Shown here one piece after another: positions 1 to 8,695 of a stretch of 13,281 nucleotides of DNA. The notes under the pieces are model-generated. The model ran no database searches. It worked only from the letters and a program-made list of their open reading frames with translations, and was not told the origin of the DNA. The translations under genes and the position numbers were made by a program. This stretch comes from Perkinsus olseni (Eukaryota > Perkinsozoa > Perkinsida > Perkinsidae): contig JABANP010000890.1 in assembly GCA_013115135.1 (NCBI GenBank), forward strand, positions 1 to 13,281, given 5' to 3'. Each line of letters opens with the position of its first letter. Position 1 is the first letter of the stretch.

Positions 1-18
1 CTCATTGATGAACCTGCA

Positions 19-33
19 TACCGTAGTACGGTA
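19..33. repeat. Perfect palindrome, 7-bp arms with one central base
   Basis: TACCGTA is followed by a single G and its exact complement TACGGTA. It is the same design (odd length, one-base centre) as the palindromes at 185-203, 922-940, 3372-3386, 3387-3409 and 9746-9762. Confidence 0.6.
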
Positions 34-184
34 ACCGCACCAGTAGACCCGCCAACATCACCATTGCCAGTAATCTACTGGAACCCAATGGAAATGAAAA
101 ACTCCTGCCAAGATCTCGATGCGCAAGCGAAAACACTACACTAAAGCTTCGCATGCAGGTCCAGTGAAGAGGGTCCATGGAGTC

Positions 185-203
185 GAGTCACGACTCGTGA
201 CTC
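185..203. repeat. Perfect palindrome, 9-bp arms with one central base
   Basis: GAGTCACGA, one C, then TCGTGACTC. The arms match without error. It could be a binding site for a dimeric DNA-binding protein or a small mobile-element end; nothing nearby decides which. Confidence 0.7.
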
Positions 204-900
204 TAATAAACGTGGACTCAAGTCGCCAGCAGCCCTACATGCATTGAGGGCGCGCTAGCACTAGCCAATCCACGTCGTGGATTCCATCGATCGTCCACCT
301 TCAAGCGACCTAACGTGCAGACACATCTCGCCACGAAGCATGAAGTCTGACCTGAAGTTCATTCCAGAACTCGCTACGACGAACCCCAACAGGGAGCTCT
401 CTCGCTAAGCACCACCCGATACGGAAATCCGCCTTTCGCTGCTGATCGCGTCATAAATTTGAAAATTTGGGAATTATTCGGCTGATCTACGCCGACTCGT
501 CAGGGTAGAAGGGCTGAAGCTGGTTGACATACCCAATGTCTCAGCATATGACCTGGTGCCTGAAGTCTCGATTAGCGCTTAGAATTCTTCCGGACAGAAA
601 TTCGGAGCAAGCATTCATACTTCGGTATTGTACGACCGTAACATACGAGCAGCGGAACCAGGCTGGACTACAACACCAAAGTCTCTGAGCAGTATCCAGA
701 AACTTCTGCGTGACAAAACATGATTTCATACAAATACATTTCGCAAATCAACCGCAATTCATCGCTGAAAACAAGCCGACGCAGTCCTCTCGCACCCCTG
801 AATAGCATAGCATAACATCTTGCCAAGAACCAACTAGGATTATCCTGAATAATTTATCCAAGGGCAGAAAAACTTGCATACGGAAAGGGACGTATCGTGC

Positions 901-940
901 ATTAACTAAGTCAGTTAATAGGATCAGTTAATAACTGATC
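901..940. repeat. Overlapping inverted and direct repeats (AGTTAAT words)
   Basis: ATTAACT (901-907) is complementary to AGTTAAT (913-919). The ten-base word TCAGTTAATA occurs twice, at 911-920 and 924-933, with a 13-base period. The second copy sits inside a perfect palindrome, GATCAGTTA-A-TAACTGATC (922-940). The stacking of the same word in both orientations looks like clustered protein-binding sites, but no gene start is identified next to it. Confidence 0.6.
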
Positions 941-996
941 TACTACCGCTGGTTGTGTTGGTACCCACTCGTACCTTAGTACCGCGATTGTACTTT

Positions 997-1041
997 GGTG
1001 CTACTAGTATGCTGGTAGCCTATCAGCATACTGAAAGCACC
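997..1041. repeat. Long imperfect hairpin
   Basis: GGTGCT (997-1002) pairs with AGCACC (1036-1041), and AGTATGCTG (1006-1014) pairs with CAGCATACT (1024-1032). The two helices are separated by a symmetrical 3x3 internal loop, with a 9-base terminal loop. Fifteen pairs make this a strong stem-loop in DNA or RNA. It directly follows the palindromes at 901-940 and a stretch with GTAC repeated four times (960-994). Function unknown. Confidence 0.65.
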
Positions 1042-1117
1042 GAATACAAAATTTTATTATACAAATCGCTAAACACTCAACGAGAATGAGTACATGAGAG
1101 GAAAGGCATAGGCCCGC

Positions 1118-1502
1118 TCATCCGATATGCGTCACACTGCTGAAGTTGCGACCCACCGGAGTCCGGCAGTACTTGGTCCTCATTGCTGCCATGTTTGAAT
1201 TCCCTCGCCGTTGTTTGATTCCTTCAATGTCGTCGAACTCTCTGGATGAGTGCTTCCCTGTCCCCCGGAGTGAGGCGCTCGGGCAATGAGAGAGAAAATG
1301 AAGCACAAGGTTCCCCCTCGATTCGATGCAGAGTCGACCGATGAACCTGCGAGTTGATTAGAAGCGATACCGGAAAGTTTCCCGGGAAAAACAGATCGAC
1401 GACTTCCATGACATGGGAGTCCATGTCCACACTCACAACGGTACCGGCATCATAACAAGACGGCAGGAACCGAAAGATGTAGGCCGCGCGCAAGCTTACC
1501 GA
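1118..1502 (-). CDS. Hypothetical protein, last two exons
   Basis: I do not recognise this protein. Two exons give a continuous reading frame. The first opens after a TTAG acceptor near 1503 and runs down to 1307. A 49-nt intron follows (1306-1258, GTGCTT...GGACAG, with a TTCTCTCTC pyrimidine tract). The last exon runs from 1257 to a TGA stop at 1118-1120. Phase 1 on both sides creates a Trp codon at the junction. The first exon encodes an aromatic/hydrophobic stretch (AAYIFRFLPSCYDAG, then DLFFPGNFPVSLLINSQ). The last is basic and polar, ending RNFSSVTHIG. Composition looks like real protein, and a frame change bridged exactly by a canonical intron supports coding. No membrane helix or catalytic motif is evident. 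Upstream exons probably lie between 1517 and 2157. Confidence 0.5.
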
Positions 1503-1511
1503 CTAAGCTTG
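1491..1511. repeat. Inverted repeat, 8-bp arms around 5 bases
   Basis: CAAGCTTA, CCGAC, TAAGCTTG. It spans the proposed splice acceptor of the hypothetical gene's penultimate exon (TTAG ending near 1503), so the pre-mRNA could fold there. Confidence 0.5.
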
Positions 1512-1549
1512 AGGCCTCTTCCCTCGAATTATCTCCTGCTATTGCCTAC

Positions 1550-2157
1550 AACAGCAATGATCAAAGATTCCGCACGTTCCGGCAAACTGGTAGAGCTGAG
1601 GTATAATCGCGAATGAGCGAGCCAGGCTACCACTGCAGGTAAGGTGTTTGGAGGGATCTGTAATTTGATAATGTCTTTTCTCCGAAGTCAGACCCGATCT
1701 CAACCAGTCCCGCCAAGGAGCGCTTTGGGAGAGAGTAACAGGTACTCGTCAAGTGCACTCCAGTGGTGCTGGCGCTCTCGAAGCTTGGGCCAATGCCCGA
1801 AACCCCTGTTACATCTTTCGTCAACTCGTTTGAATCTCTATGCTCCTTCACCTTTATCGCGACAAACAAGTTCCGCTCCTTCCTCCACGCAAACCGCAGT
1901 GACCCAAACCAGGCAACCGGAGCTCCGTAAACTGTCGTGCTCGCGGGAACAGAAACGAGTACCTCGAAAAATCTCCTGCACGCAAGCACACAGTTGTCTC
2001 CTGAGGCGGGACTGCCTAGGATTTTCCTCGACACACGATGTGTATCATTCACTAAAAATCCCGGTCTACCGTCCGCGAACTCGCTTAACATTGGGAAGAG
2101 AGCTCGTGTCGCGAATCGATCAGCCGGGGAGAAGGCACTCTGCCTGGCGACCCCCAA
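1550..2157 (-). CDS. Possible upstream exons of the hypothetical gene
   Basis: Two stretches look coding on the minus strand. One begins after a CCTGCAG acceptor (exon from 1632 downward) and reads SLARSFAIIPQLYQFAG and a few more residues. The other is a long open frame between 2157 and 1633 with mixed composition (for example NLFVAIKVKEHRDSNELTK). Phase does not connect them cleanly to the exon starting near 1502, so at least one boundary is wrong or missing. The plus strand is also open across this stretch (1644-2318), but its Ser/Arg/Pro-rich translation looks like a shadow. No family recognised; may be two genes. Confidence 0.25.
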
Positions 2158-2205
2158 CGTTACGATCGATTCTGAGACCGGGCTCTACTGCCCAATCCCC
2201 ATCCG

Positions 2206-2268
2206 CACGAGGCATGAGAACACTTGATTACGGCATACCCACGAGGCGTTGGAGAACACTTGATTACG
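2206..2268. repeat. Two-copy imperfect tandem repeat
   Basis: CACGAGGC followed two to four bases later by GAGAACACTTGATTACG occurs twice: 2206-2232 and 2240-2268. The 17-base part is identical in both copies. Spacing is 34 to 36 bases because the connector differs (AT versus GTTG). It lies outside any confident coding exon. Confidence 0.7.
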
Positions 2269-2580
2269 TCTTTTCGGCGCACCATAGCTCCCTCCCCTCA
2301 CAACTACGGCAAGGATGATCTAAGTTTGTCCTGAGCCTGAGCATGTATTGCAGGGCATACCTAAGGAAAAGTGTACCGCGGATGACCGAAACGAGATCGT
2401 TATGACGGGCCGTCATTGACGGCGTGAGTCCCATCCTACCAGGTCCTACCCACGAAAGCACAGGAATTCGTTATCGAAGATCAAAACTTTTGATCCAAAA
2501 GCCGATTGTTCACGCAAGAGACGCTACGACTGTTTGAGGCAGTATGAAACCCTCCGTACCCATAGTCATTATGCTCCCTC
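2269..2580. other. No supported feature
   Basis: Short open frames exist on the minus strand, but none shows a motif or joins in phase with neighbours. The stretch may hold the 3' end of the DnaJ-like gene, whose final exons I could not place. Confidence 0.3.
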
Positions 2581-2581
2581 C

Positions 2582-2641
2582 TCAACTCGAACCGTTCCTG
2601 CACCCTCTGCACTGTCGACACCTGAAGCACTTGATATCCAA
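2582..2641 (-). CDS. Candidate Cys-rich exon of the DnaJ-like gene
   Basis: This minus-strand frame reads IKCFRCRQCRGCRNGSS and then stops. Class I DnaJ proteins follow the exons at 3142-2958 with four CxxCxGxG repeats; CRQCRGCR matches CxxCxGx but lacks the last Gly. The position is right and the motif is only partial. An alternative frame over the same DNA (FLRFVLRTIIVGAGIGYQ) is also open, so the call is weak. Confidence 0.2.
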   Translation of the reverse strand: MDIKCFRCRQCRGCRNGSS

Positions 2642-2957
2642 TACCGGCTCCAACAATAATAGTTCGGAGCACGAAGCGCAAGAACTGCACATCGAATGCG
2701 GTCCATAATGCGCCGACCCTTCATCCGGCATGAAGGTGGAACGAATCATCCCACGACCGCCGATCGCGTAATAGCCCAACTGCGGGGTCCCTCACACACT
2801 TCACACCACCCTCCACGGTTCCCCGCACAGCAGAAGGCGAAAAAGGAGCACGCCAACGTGTTACACCCGGGCTAGTTGTACATCGTCCAGCCGGTCCCTG
2901 CTGCGGCTCCACTCCCCATTGCAGTCCCTCACAGCCCTGGCGGCAGGACAGCTATAC

Positions 2958-4255
2958 TGTTCTTGTGCTGCCGCGCATGGCTTCCATGAAAGAAACCTGC
3001 ACGGTGGAGGCGCAGTCCCCCAGACCCTCGTCTGAGTCCAAACCGAAACCGAGTCATCTCTCACTTCGATCTCAGTAGTGATATCATCGCCCCTCTGAGA
3101 GACTTGTCCAGCTTGACGATATTTAGCTTGACGGCCAAAAACCTGACGAATCAAAACCTAACTCCCTCAGCTTGACCGTGCATTCAACGTGGCTCTATGA
3201 CTCATAGGCTAGGGTGAGCTGGGTCACTCAGCAGCATGTGCACGACATCATCCCCCAAAATGTCCTAGCGAAAACCAGTTCGGCGTTACTGATTCAGCAA
3301 TGCTAACGGTCAGCAGTGAATCACTCGGAGACGCTTCCTGGCGATTCCGGACCACTGGTGGGCGTCCGAGAGGTATGAATCATACCCTCAATCATACCGT
3401 ATGATTGAGTAGTGGCAGCCCAACATGGCAAGCGTTCCCGAAAAGCTGCGATCGCGAGTTCCCTCAACTTGCCCGAGTATATATATGCAACCTATCACTT
3501 CCTCCTGTATTGTGACTAAGCGCCTACATGGCAGACGACATGTCAGGGGTTACCGAGCACTACTTTAGAGAATTCGCTGAACATTTGACTAGGATCGTGA
3601 TGCCAGTCTCCAGCAGTGCTCGCCGAGGCTCCGCTACTCGTCGTACCACTTCCGGTGGAGCCTGCCAGAATCCTCTCGAACACGGCCTCACGAAAAGTTA
3701 CGATCACCATTTCTCATTTCGCGCTGCTCCCGATCAAAAATGGCCCGCTTTTTCGGATCTGTTAGAATCGCATAAGCGTCCGTCAAACTAGCCATCCGGC
3801 TCTGAGCTTCCGGATCATTAGGATTCCGATCTGGATGGTACCTGAGCCACAACGGTGCTCCTGAGTCACATCCCAGACCAAACTCTTGAATGGCATCCGA
3901 TCATGCCGGGCATTCCACGCCGAAGAGAACAACAAATAAGAAATAGAGGCCATGAACATCCTCAATTACGGCGACAACTCTTCTCTACATAACGGTTTTC
4001 CCAAGACGATCTCCATCCACATAAGATGGAGAAAACTGAGGCCCTACCCGGCCACTCCCACACCTCCCCTTTTCCAAGCTCCTTGCCCTCTCACTTCTTC
4101 GCAAGCTCTCTAAATTTCTCCTTGATCTCTTTCTGCGTGGCTGCGGGCGACACGCCCATAATACTGTACGGATCCTTCTTCCCAGTGGTAGAAAAATACC
4201 GCTGGTAACCAAACACTGCCTGCCGCATCGCCAGCCGCCGTGCTGAGATCGCCAT
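2958..4255 (-). CDS. Mitochondrial DnaJ/Hsp40 co-chaperone (Mdj1-like), 3' end unresolved
   Basis: J-domain co-chaperone expected to stimulate mitochondrial Hsp70. Exon 1 (4255-4095) starts MAISARRLAMRQAVFGYQRY, an Arg-rich presequence without acidic residues, followed by KKDPYSIMGVSPAATQKEIK, helices I-II of a J-domain. A 253-nt intron (4094-3842) ends just before the HPD motif. Exon 2 (3841-3708) reads YHPDRNPNDPEAQSRM and completes helices III-IV. A 46-nt intron leads to exon 3 (3661-3554), a Gly/Ser/Thr-rich linker then WHHDPSQMFSEFSKVV. Exons at 3142-3065 (RGDDITTEIE) and 2996-2958 (SFMEAMRGST) match the start of the class I substrate-binding domain, typically written as RGSDI...EEAVRG. 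The first three exons join in phase. The exon or exons between 3553 and 3143, and all exons after 2958, are not resolved. An in-frame Met at 4327 is possible, but 4255 gives the better presequence. Confidence 0.8.
3372..3409. repeat. Two adjacent perfect odd palindromes sharing a word
   Basis: 3372-3386 is GGTATGA-A-TCATACC (7-bp arms). 3387-3409 has 11-bp arms, CTCAATCATAC and its exact complement, around one C. Both contain ATCATAC or its complement and they abut with no gap. They fall in the unresolved 3143-3553 part of the DnaJ-like gene, probably intronic, so in RNA they could form back-to-back hairpins. Confidence 0.75.
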
Positions 4256-4852
4256 GACAACAGTGGGGTCGCGAAGAAGCTTCTCAGCAACGACCAATGT
4301 ACACGGGAGCCTGTTCGAAGAGCCCAAATTTTCACCCGCTCCTTACGACAGCATCCCTGGTGACCTCGAAAACTCATCGATAATCCCCCCCAATTACCCG
4401 CTATTAAACTACAACGCGATACTCGGTCGCATACTAGAAAATGGACAACATTGGATCGGATCGCTAAGGTCAGTGTACAATACGATTATCAAACCCGTGG
4501 TGAGGTCCACTAACGAACCAAAACGATGCCGAGCGGAGGTGATAAAAGTCCAACTAACTACCAACCTTATTAGCGTTAAATGTAAACTCTGGATTCTCTC
4601 GTCTATCGGTAAAAGATCGAAGCAGAAAAAATATCAGTTCGTCCGATGATGATGTTGTTACCCCGATAGAAGCTTCGCCTGAATGTATAAACACGCGAGA
4701 GAATTCTGAAGGATAGTTCCGCTTAGCAATAACTGCCGATCCATCGTTTGCGGGACCTAACAAAAAGCAAAAAGCTTGATATTATACAAGTCTCCTAATA
4801 TCTGTTGCACAGAAGTTGCAGACTCGTCTCTGTCACACAGCTTCCCGCCTAA
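4256..4852. other. Intergenic gap between the KH-protein and DnaJ-like genes
   Basis: This follows the KH-protein stop (4853) and precedes the DnaJ-like start (4255), both on the minus strand. It must contain the 3' flank of the first and the promoter of the second unless further 5' exons of the DnaJ-like gene exist. From about 4380 to 4800 it is AT-richer than the genes. I see no convincing TATA box, polyadenylation signal or extra coding exon. Confidence 0.5.
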
Positions 4853-7800
4853 CTACGCAAATTCGTTAATAACCAACTGCGCTGACACCCCGAAAAAGGA
4901 AAGGACACGTTCACAGTATCTTCGCAGGGAGGAGGTTGTACTTAGAACAATTTTAATCTCACCAGAGGGGTTCATCAGAATTTTCAGACCAACAGTCACG
5001 TGAAACTCAAAAGCTGCATACCCCCCTCTTCCCCAAGGACCTCCCTGATTACATCCTTCCCGATCTCAACGTGAGCTCCGCTGCGCCTCGAGAGCTCATC
5101 CAAGAATCCAGCCTTCACCCACGAGTTGATCGTATTGCGTCCAACGACCACCGAGAAGTAAGAAGCCTCATCATGATCTATATCCGAACCTGGAGAACAC
5201 ACAGAGCATCAATGGACAATGAACACCTGCAAGATTCGCGATGAAATGGGCCCGGGCTTATCGGGCGGCCCACGCTGCCGCTCATTATATAGAAAGCGGT
5301 CGAGAGCTGCTCATCTTCCCCCATTACCAAGTCTATCAGCGGCAGTCCCCAATGCCACAGCGGCATTATCTAGAGACCCTCTCTGTCGGAATGCGGACGA
5401 TGACTCGCTGACCCCCTCATAGCTATGCGATCCACGATGGCCCTGACAACAGAAACCCTTTCCGTCACGCCCTCGAACTCCGGCCGTACCCTAGGGCTCT
5501 CGGTCGAGCGACCATGAGATTGATATTCCTGTTGATGGTGATGATGATGCCTCGCCCTCTTGCTTTCAGGGCTATACTCTCTATCCCTGTCCCCCGGATG
5601 TTGATCTCTCCTCCCGACTTCCTCCTGGCCCCGACCTGCCCCTTCCTCTGGCGAGGACGGCGTGGCCGGCATAAAACTCAACTCGATCGCAACGAGCACC
5701 ATCAGCGCTGCTTTAACCTGACCCAGATCCGCTATGCGCAGTCGAAGACAATTCGCCCTATCGCCAGCCGAACGGCTTCGCACTCCCCAACCTACCCGCT
5801 TATCGAGAGACCCTTCAAAAGTTACGAAGCGCGTCGGCATATCACTAGACTCGCTCTTCTGAACTTGAACGTTGCATCCTGACCGGAAGAAACCTTCATC
5901 CTTCGCTCTCACATACGTGTACGGCACAGCGATGAGCAGTTATATACCGTGCTGCCGGGACGAGCGGTAGACAGTCGAGGGAACCGCTGGGATATGAAAA
6001 CAAAGATAGTCATATCGAACCCGTACGCGATGAGAATTGCCAAGGTTTTCAAGCGAACACTGGGAAATCTTTTAATGCCTCATCACACCCTCACTTGCCT
6101 CTCCACGACGAAGCATCTCACATTATCACCAGCCGTGGCGACAACCCTTCATTACACAAACAATATACACAATTCACAAACAGTTGTGAATATCAGAAAT
6201 AAAAGACAAGCCATGCGATTCATCGAGTATACAAGGGCCTTCCAGAAATTACAAAGCCACCGCCCGTTCCAACCCCACAACGCGGTCCAGCCTCTCACGG
6301 TTATTACCAGTAGTTTTACATATCCAGTTGATAGTGTCTCCTCCTCGTCCTATAACGTTACGTGTCTTGCTAGCTTGTATAAGAAGCTCAGTGTACTGAA
6401 TCGAGAGGCACTCGTCTTCACCATCCGGATCATAAGAGATCTCACCGGACAGACCATCGAACGACGTGAACAGGAAAACTAGCAAATTCGACTTCCCCGA
6501 ACCCACACCCAATCCATCCATCCCCTCGCCGGAGCACTGCCATTGTACCGACTGTCCCCGCCATTGGAATTTCGAGGCGCGCGAAATAACCCAGGCCGCA
6601 TTACTTTATCTTCCTTCACATCCAAGACCTCCATAGTCTTCACCATGCCTCTCGATTTCTCCGCCATAGTCCCTCTTAACACCATCACTTCATTACGATT
6701 GGGCGCCAACTGATGAAGACACACATCACAGGTGCTCCCCAGTCCACATTGTAAAGCGGCCGAGCACGATGCTCAGCAGTGAGGATGGAACCCCACTCGA
6801 CATGCTTCCTCAGATGGCAAAGTACAGCCTCAGGAAATTACCTTGGGGTTAGGTGGGAACTGATCAGCCTTTTTCAAATTGTATCCTGGCTCCACTGCAG
6901 TGTTCAATCTCTGTGATCGACTTACCATTCTTACCAATAACGAATGCCGAATAACGTCTGTCAACCACCAGCATCACTGGCGACCCCGAATCCTGAAATC
7001 ACACCACGCAATGGCCCAATAAACCATCCCATGGGAAGTCTCCCCAAGCATAGACTCGAGGCGCTTGTTCCTCCTGTCGGAAAGCTACTCCCCTTTGGAG
7101 AAGACGCCCTGTAATTCTGATCCTCACTGCAACAACACACCGAACGTAGTTCTTCTATACTCACTGAGAGCGTCAACCGACACCCTGATCTCACCTGATC
7201 TCGAGGAATCTTTTTCCAATCCTGGTACCCACGGCACAACAACTTCTCCAGGTCTACTCTCGATCTCAACCGGCGGTCCCGGTGGCGGAGGGGGAGGTGG
7301 TGGTGCACTCCGATCACCCTGTCGATCTGAAAGGAACCAGTCTAGTGACCACAGACCCCATCCTTATCAACTCACCACTGCCCATCACAAGCGCGCTCGC
7401 CTCCTCGAACGGGATGCGCTTGCTTCATGTACTACCTCTTCGACCTGCACAACAACAATACCCTAAGTATTCACCGCGACCCATTCAAGCACAGCGTTGA
7501 GCCATTCAACGCAGCTCTGTCGAGATCCGCTCGATCGCAACTACCCCGGGCAACTCGCTAACACTACCGTATTCCTAAGCTTGCTTATAACGGCAGCGGT
7601 CGCCTCGTCCGATCCCTTGATAATGACCGGTCTAACCATCATACCCTCAATAGGTGCCTTGGCGATCTGAGAAAAGAAGTGCAATCCCTGGGAATCGAAC
7701 CTGGGCCAATACTCACCGTGACTTCGCAGTGAAAATCTGATTCCAATGCTCGCAGTCGTTGGCCTCTCCCATCAAGGAACGCAAATGATGTAACCTGCAT

Positions 7801-8695
7801 GACAACCGTCCACGCAATGAGCCTGGCTCAGGAAAGACCTCCGACGCCCCCCCGGCTGAACGATCCTTCCCCTCCTACCTCAGGTATCAGCAGTACAAAT
7901 ATTCCTCGACTCTGCGGTTTGTCACGTCGTAGCATATCCAGCAGCTTGGCTATGGCAGTATCGACTTGTTGAGGGTTACCTGCAAGATGATACTCAACGT
8001 TGAGGCTGCCATGAGGAGCAGAATATTACCGATAAAAGTGACGACTCGATCCACCAAGGATTTTTGGCGTTTCACTCGGCTTCGATACGTGAACATTAGC
8101 TCCGCTCAACTTCTGCAGGCGATGAAGACCGGTACCACGGACTCCGATGATGTGACCTGTTGATGCGTAAAGTCTCATACCACTCCTTTCACAACTCCTC
8201 CTACCTGCAATATCATCAGGAACCAGGCATCGACATGGCAAGTAGTCCCTTCCTGGCTGTTGTTGCTGTGGCTGAGCCTGCCCAACACGATTGGCCCCGG
8301 TCCACCTCCGCACCCGGTCCGGTCGATTGATCACCGCTGTTACGACGCCTCTTGCTGCTGCTTCTTCTCTCGCTTGCCGGTTCCTCACGGATTGCCGGCT
8401 GCTCCGCTGGAGGCTCATTACCATGGCCAGATCTCGGAGAGGGATCTTCATGCGCATCGTCGTGGTGTTCCTCGGCACTGTATCCCTCTTCATCCTCTCT
8501 ATCACGGTCATCATCATCACCGAGGCTATCCTCATCGTCATCATCAACTCGGTCATCCGGTGGTGGTTGGAAGGTAGTAGACGCATTGGTCGTGGAGGCC
8601 ACCCCAGTCCCTGATTGATGCTGCTGAGCCGAAGCTGCCGCTGCTGCCGCCGTCTCGTCGTAGTCAACGTCCTCAGAAGTGACTCCGTAATCCAT
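4853..8695 (-). CDS. Five-KH-domain RNA-binding protein (hnRNP K/PCBP type)
   Basis: Likely nuclear RNA-binding protein. The start at 8695 gives an N-terminus with a poly-Ala run and Asp/Glu-rich stretches (DDDDEDSLGDDDD), then a basic patch (SSSKRRRNS) resembling a nuclear localisation signal. KH1 uses exons near 8240-8205, 8156-8030 and from 8005: CLVPDDIAGHIIGVRGTG, then GNPQQVDTAIAKLLDML. KH2 (about 7910-7568, exon junctions 7878/7794 and 7716/7666) has FAFLDGRGQRLRALE, with Asp replacing the first Gly of GxxG. A Pro-run linker (near 7290) precedes KH3 (6976-6842, 6709 on): FVIGKNGKSITEIEHCSGAR. KH4 (6400-6308, 5878-5796, 5717 on): NVIGRGGDTINWICKTTG. A His/Gln-rich linker leads to KH5 (5189-4860), with SGAHVEIGKDV. 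TAG stop at 4855-4853. Frame breaks occur at 6870-6874 and 5021-5026. Some linker exon boundaries (7545-7340, 6600-6450, 5450-5190) are uncertain. Confidence 0.8.
5879..6307 (-). other. 429-nt intron inside KH4
   Basis: Donor GTAATAACC follows the KH4 GxxG helix; acceptor TTCCGGTCAG precedes the beta strand CNVQVQKSES. Phase 1 on both sides restores a Gly codon. It holds an inverted repeat, ATTCACAA-ACAG-TTGTGAAT (6172-6191), and a GGGTTCGATAT word (6012-6022, minus strand), the same B-box-like core found in several other introns here. Confidence 0.7.
7667..7716 (-). other. 50-nt intron with tRNA T-arm-like core
   Basis: GTGAGTATTG donor, CTTTTCTCAG acceptor, phase 0, within KH2 (CEVT joined to IAKAPIEG). 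Its middle reads CCAGGTTCGATTCCCAG (minus strand, near 7687-7704), very close to a tRNA B box with flanking stem bases, although the stem has two mismatches. Confidence 0.75.
8006..8029 (-). other. 24-nt intron in KH1
   Basis: GTAATATTCT...CATGGCAG, 24 nt. Without removal the frame hits TAA at once. With removal, phase 2 to 1 gives SRHFYRLNVEYHLAGNPQQV, the expected KH beta3-alpha3 segment. This is among the shortest spliceosomal introns that could be proposed in a nuclear gene. Confidence 0.7.

Larger units (their letters stand above)
1..1117. other. No recognisable gene; palindrome-rich intergenic DNA
   Basis: I find no frame here with convincing protein character and no RNA gene. The only open frames are short and lack recognisable motifs. 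The notable content is structural: perfect palindromes at 19-33, 185-203 and 922-940, an inverted repeat at 901-919 and a hairpin at 997-1041. The stretch lies downstream of the minus-strand gene ending at 1118, so it may include its 3' flank. Confidence 0.5.

Noticed and set aside
1644..2318. 224-codon plus-strand open frame, the longest in the window
   Set aside because: Its translation is dominated by Ser, Arg, Pro and Leu without motif or domain, and it is antisense to a better-looking minus frame. It is most likely a shadow.
3528..3791. Plus-strand frame starting MADDMSGV
   Set aside because: Antisense to DnaJ-like exons 2 and 3, whose HPD motif and splice phases are clear.
6870..6874. 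Non-standard genetic code (TGA read as an amino acid) to explain the KH3 break
   Set aside because: Reading through TGA does not give KH-like sequence, whereas the +1 frame does. TGA also ends the hypothetical gene at 1118.
8260..8618. Three overlapping plus-strand frames rich in His, Ser and Ile
   Set aside because: They are antisense of the Asp/Glu-rich leader of the KH protein; GAT/GAC repeats read backwards give His, Ile and Ser.
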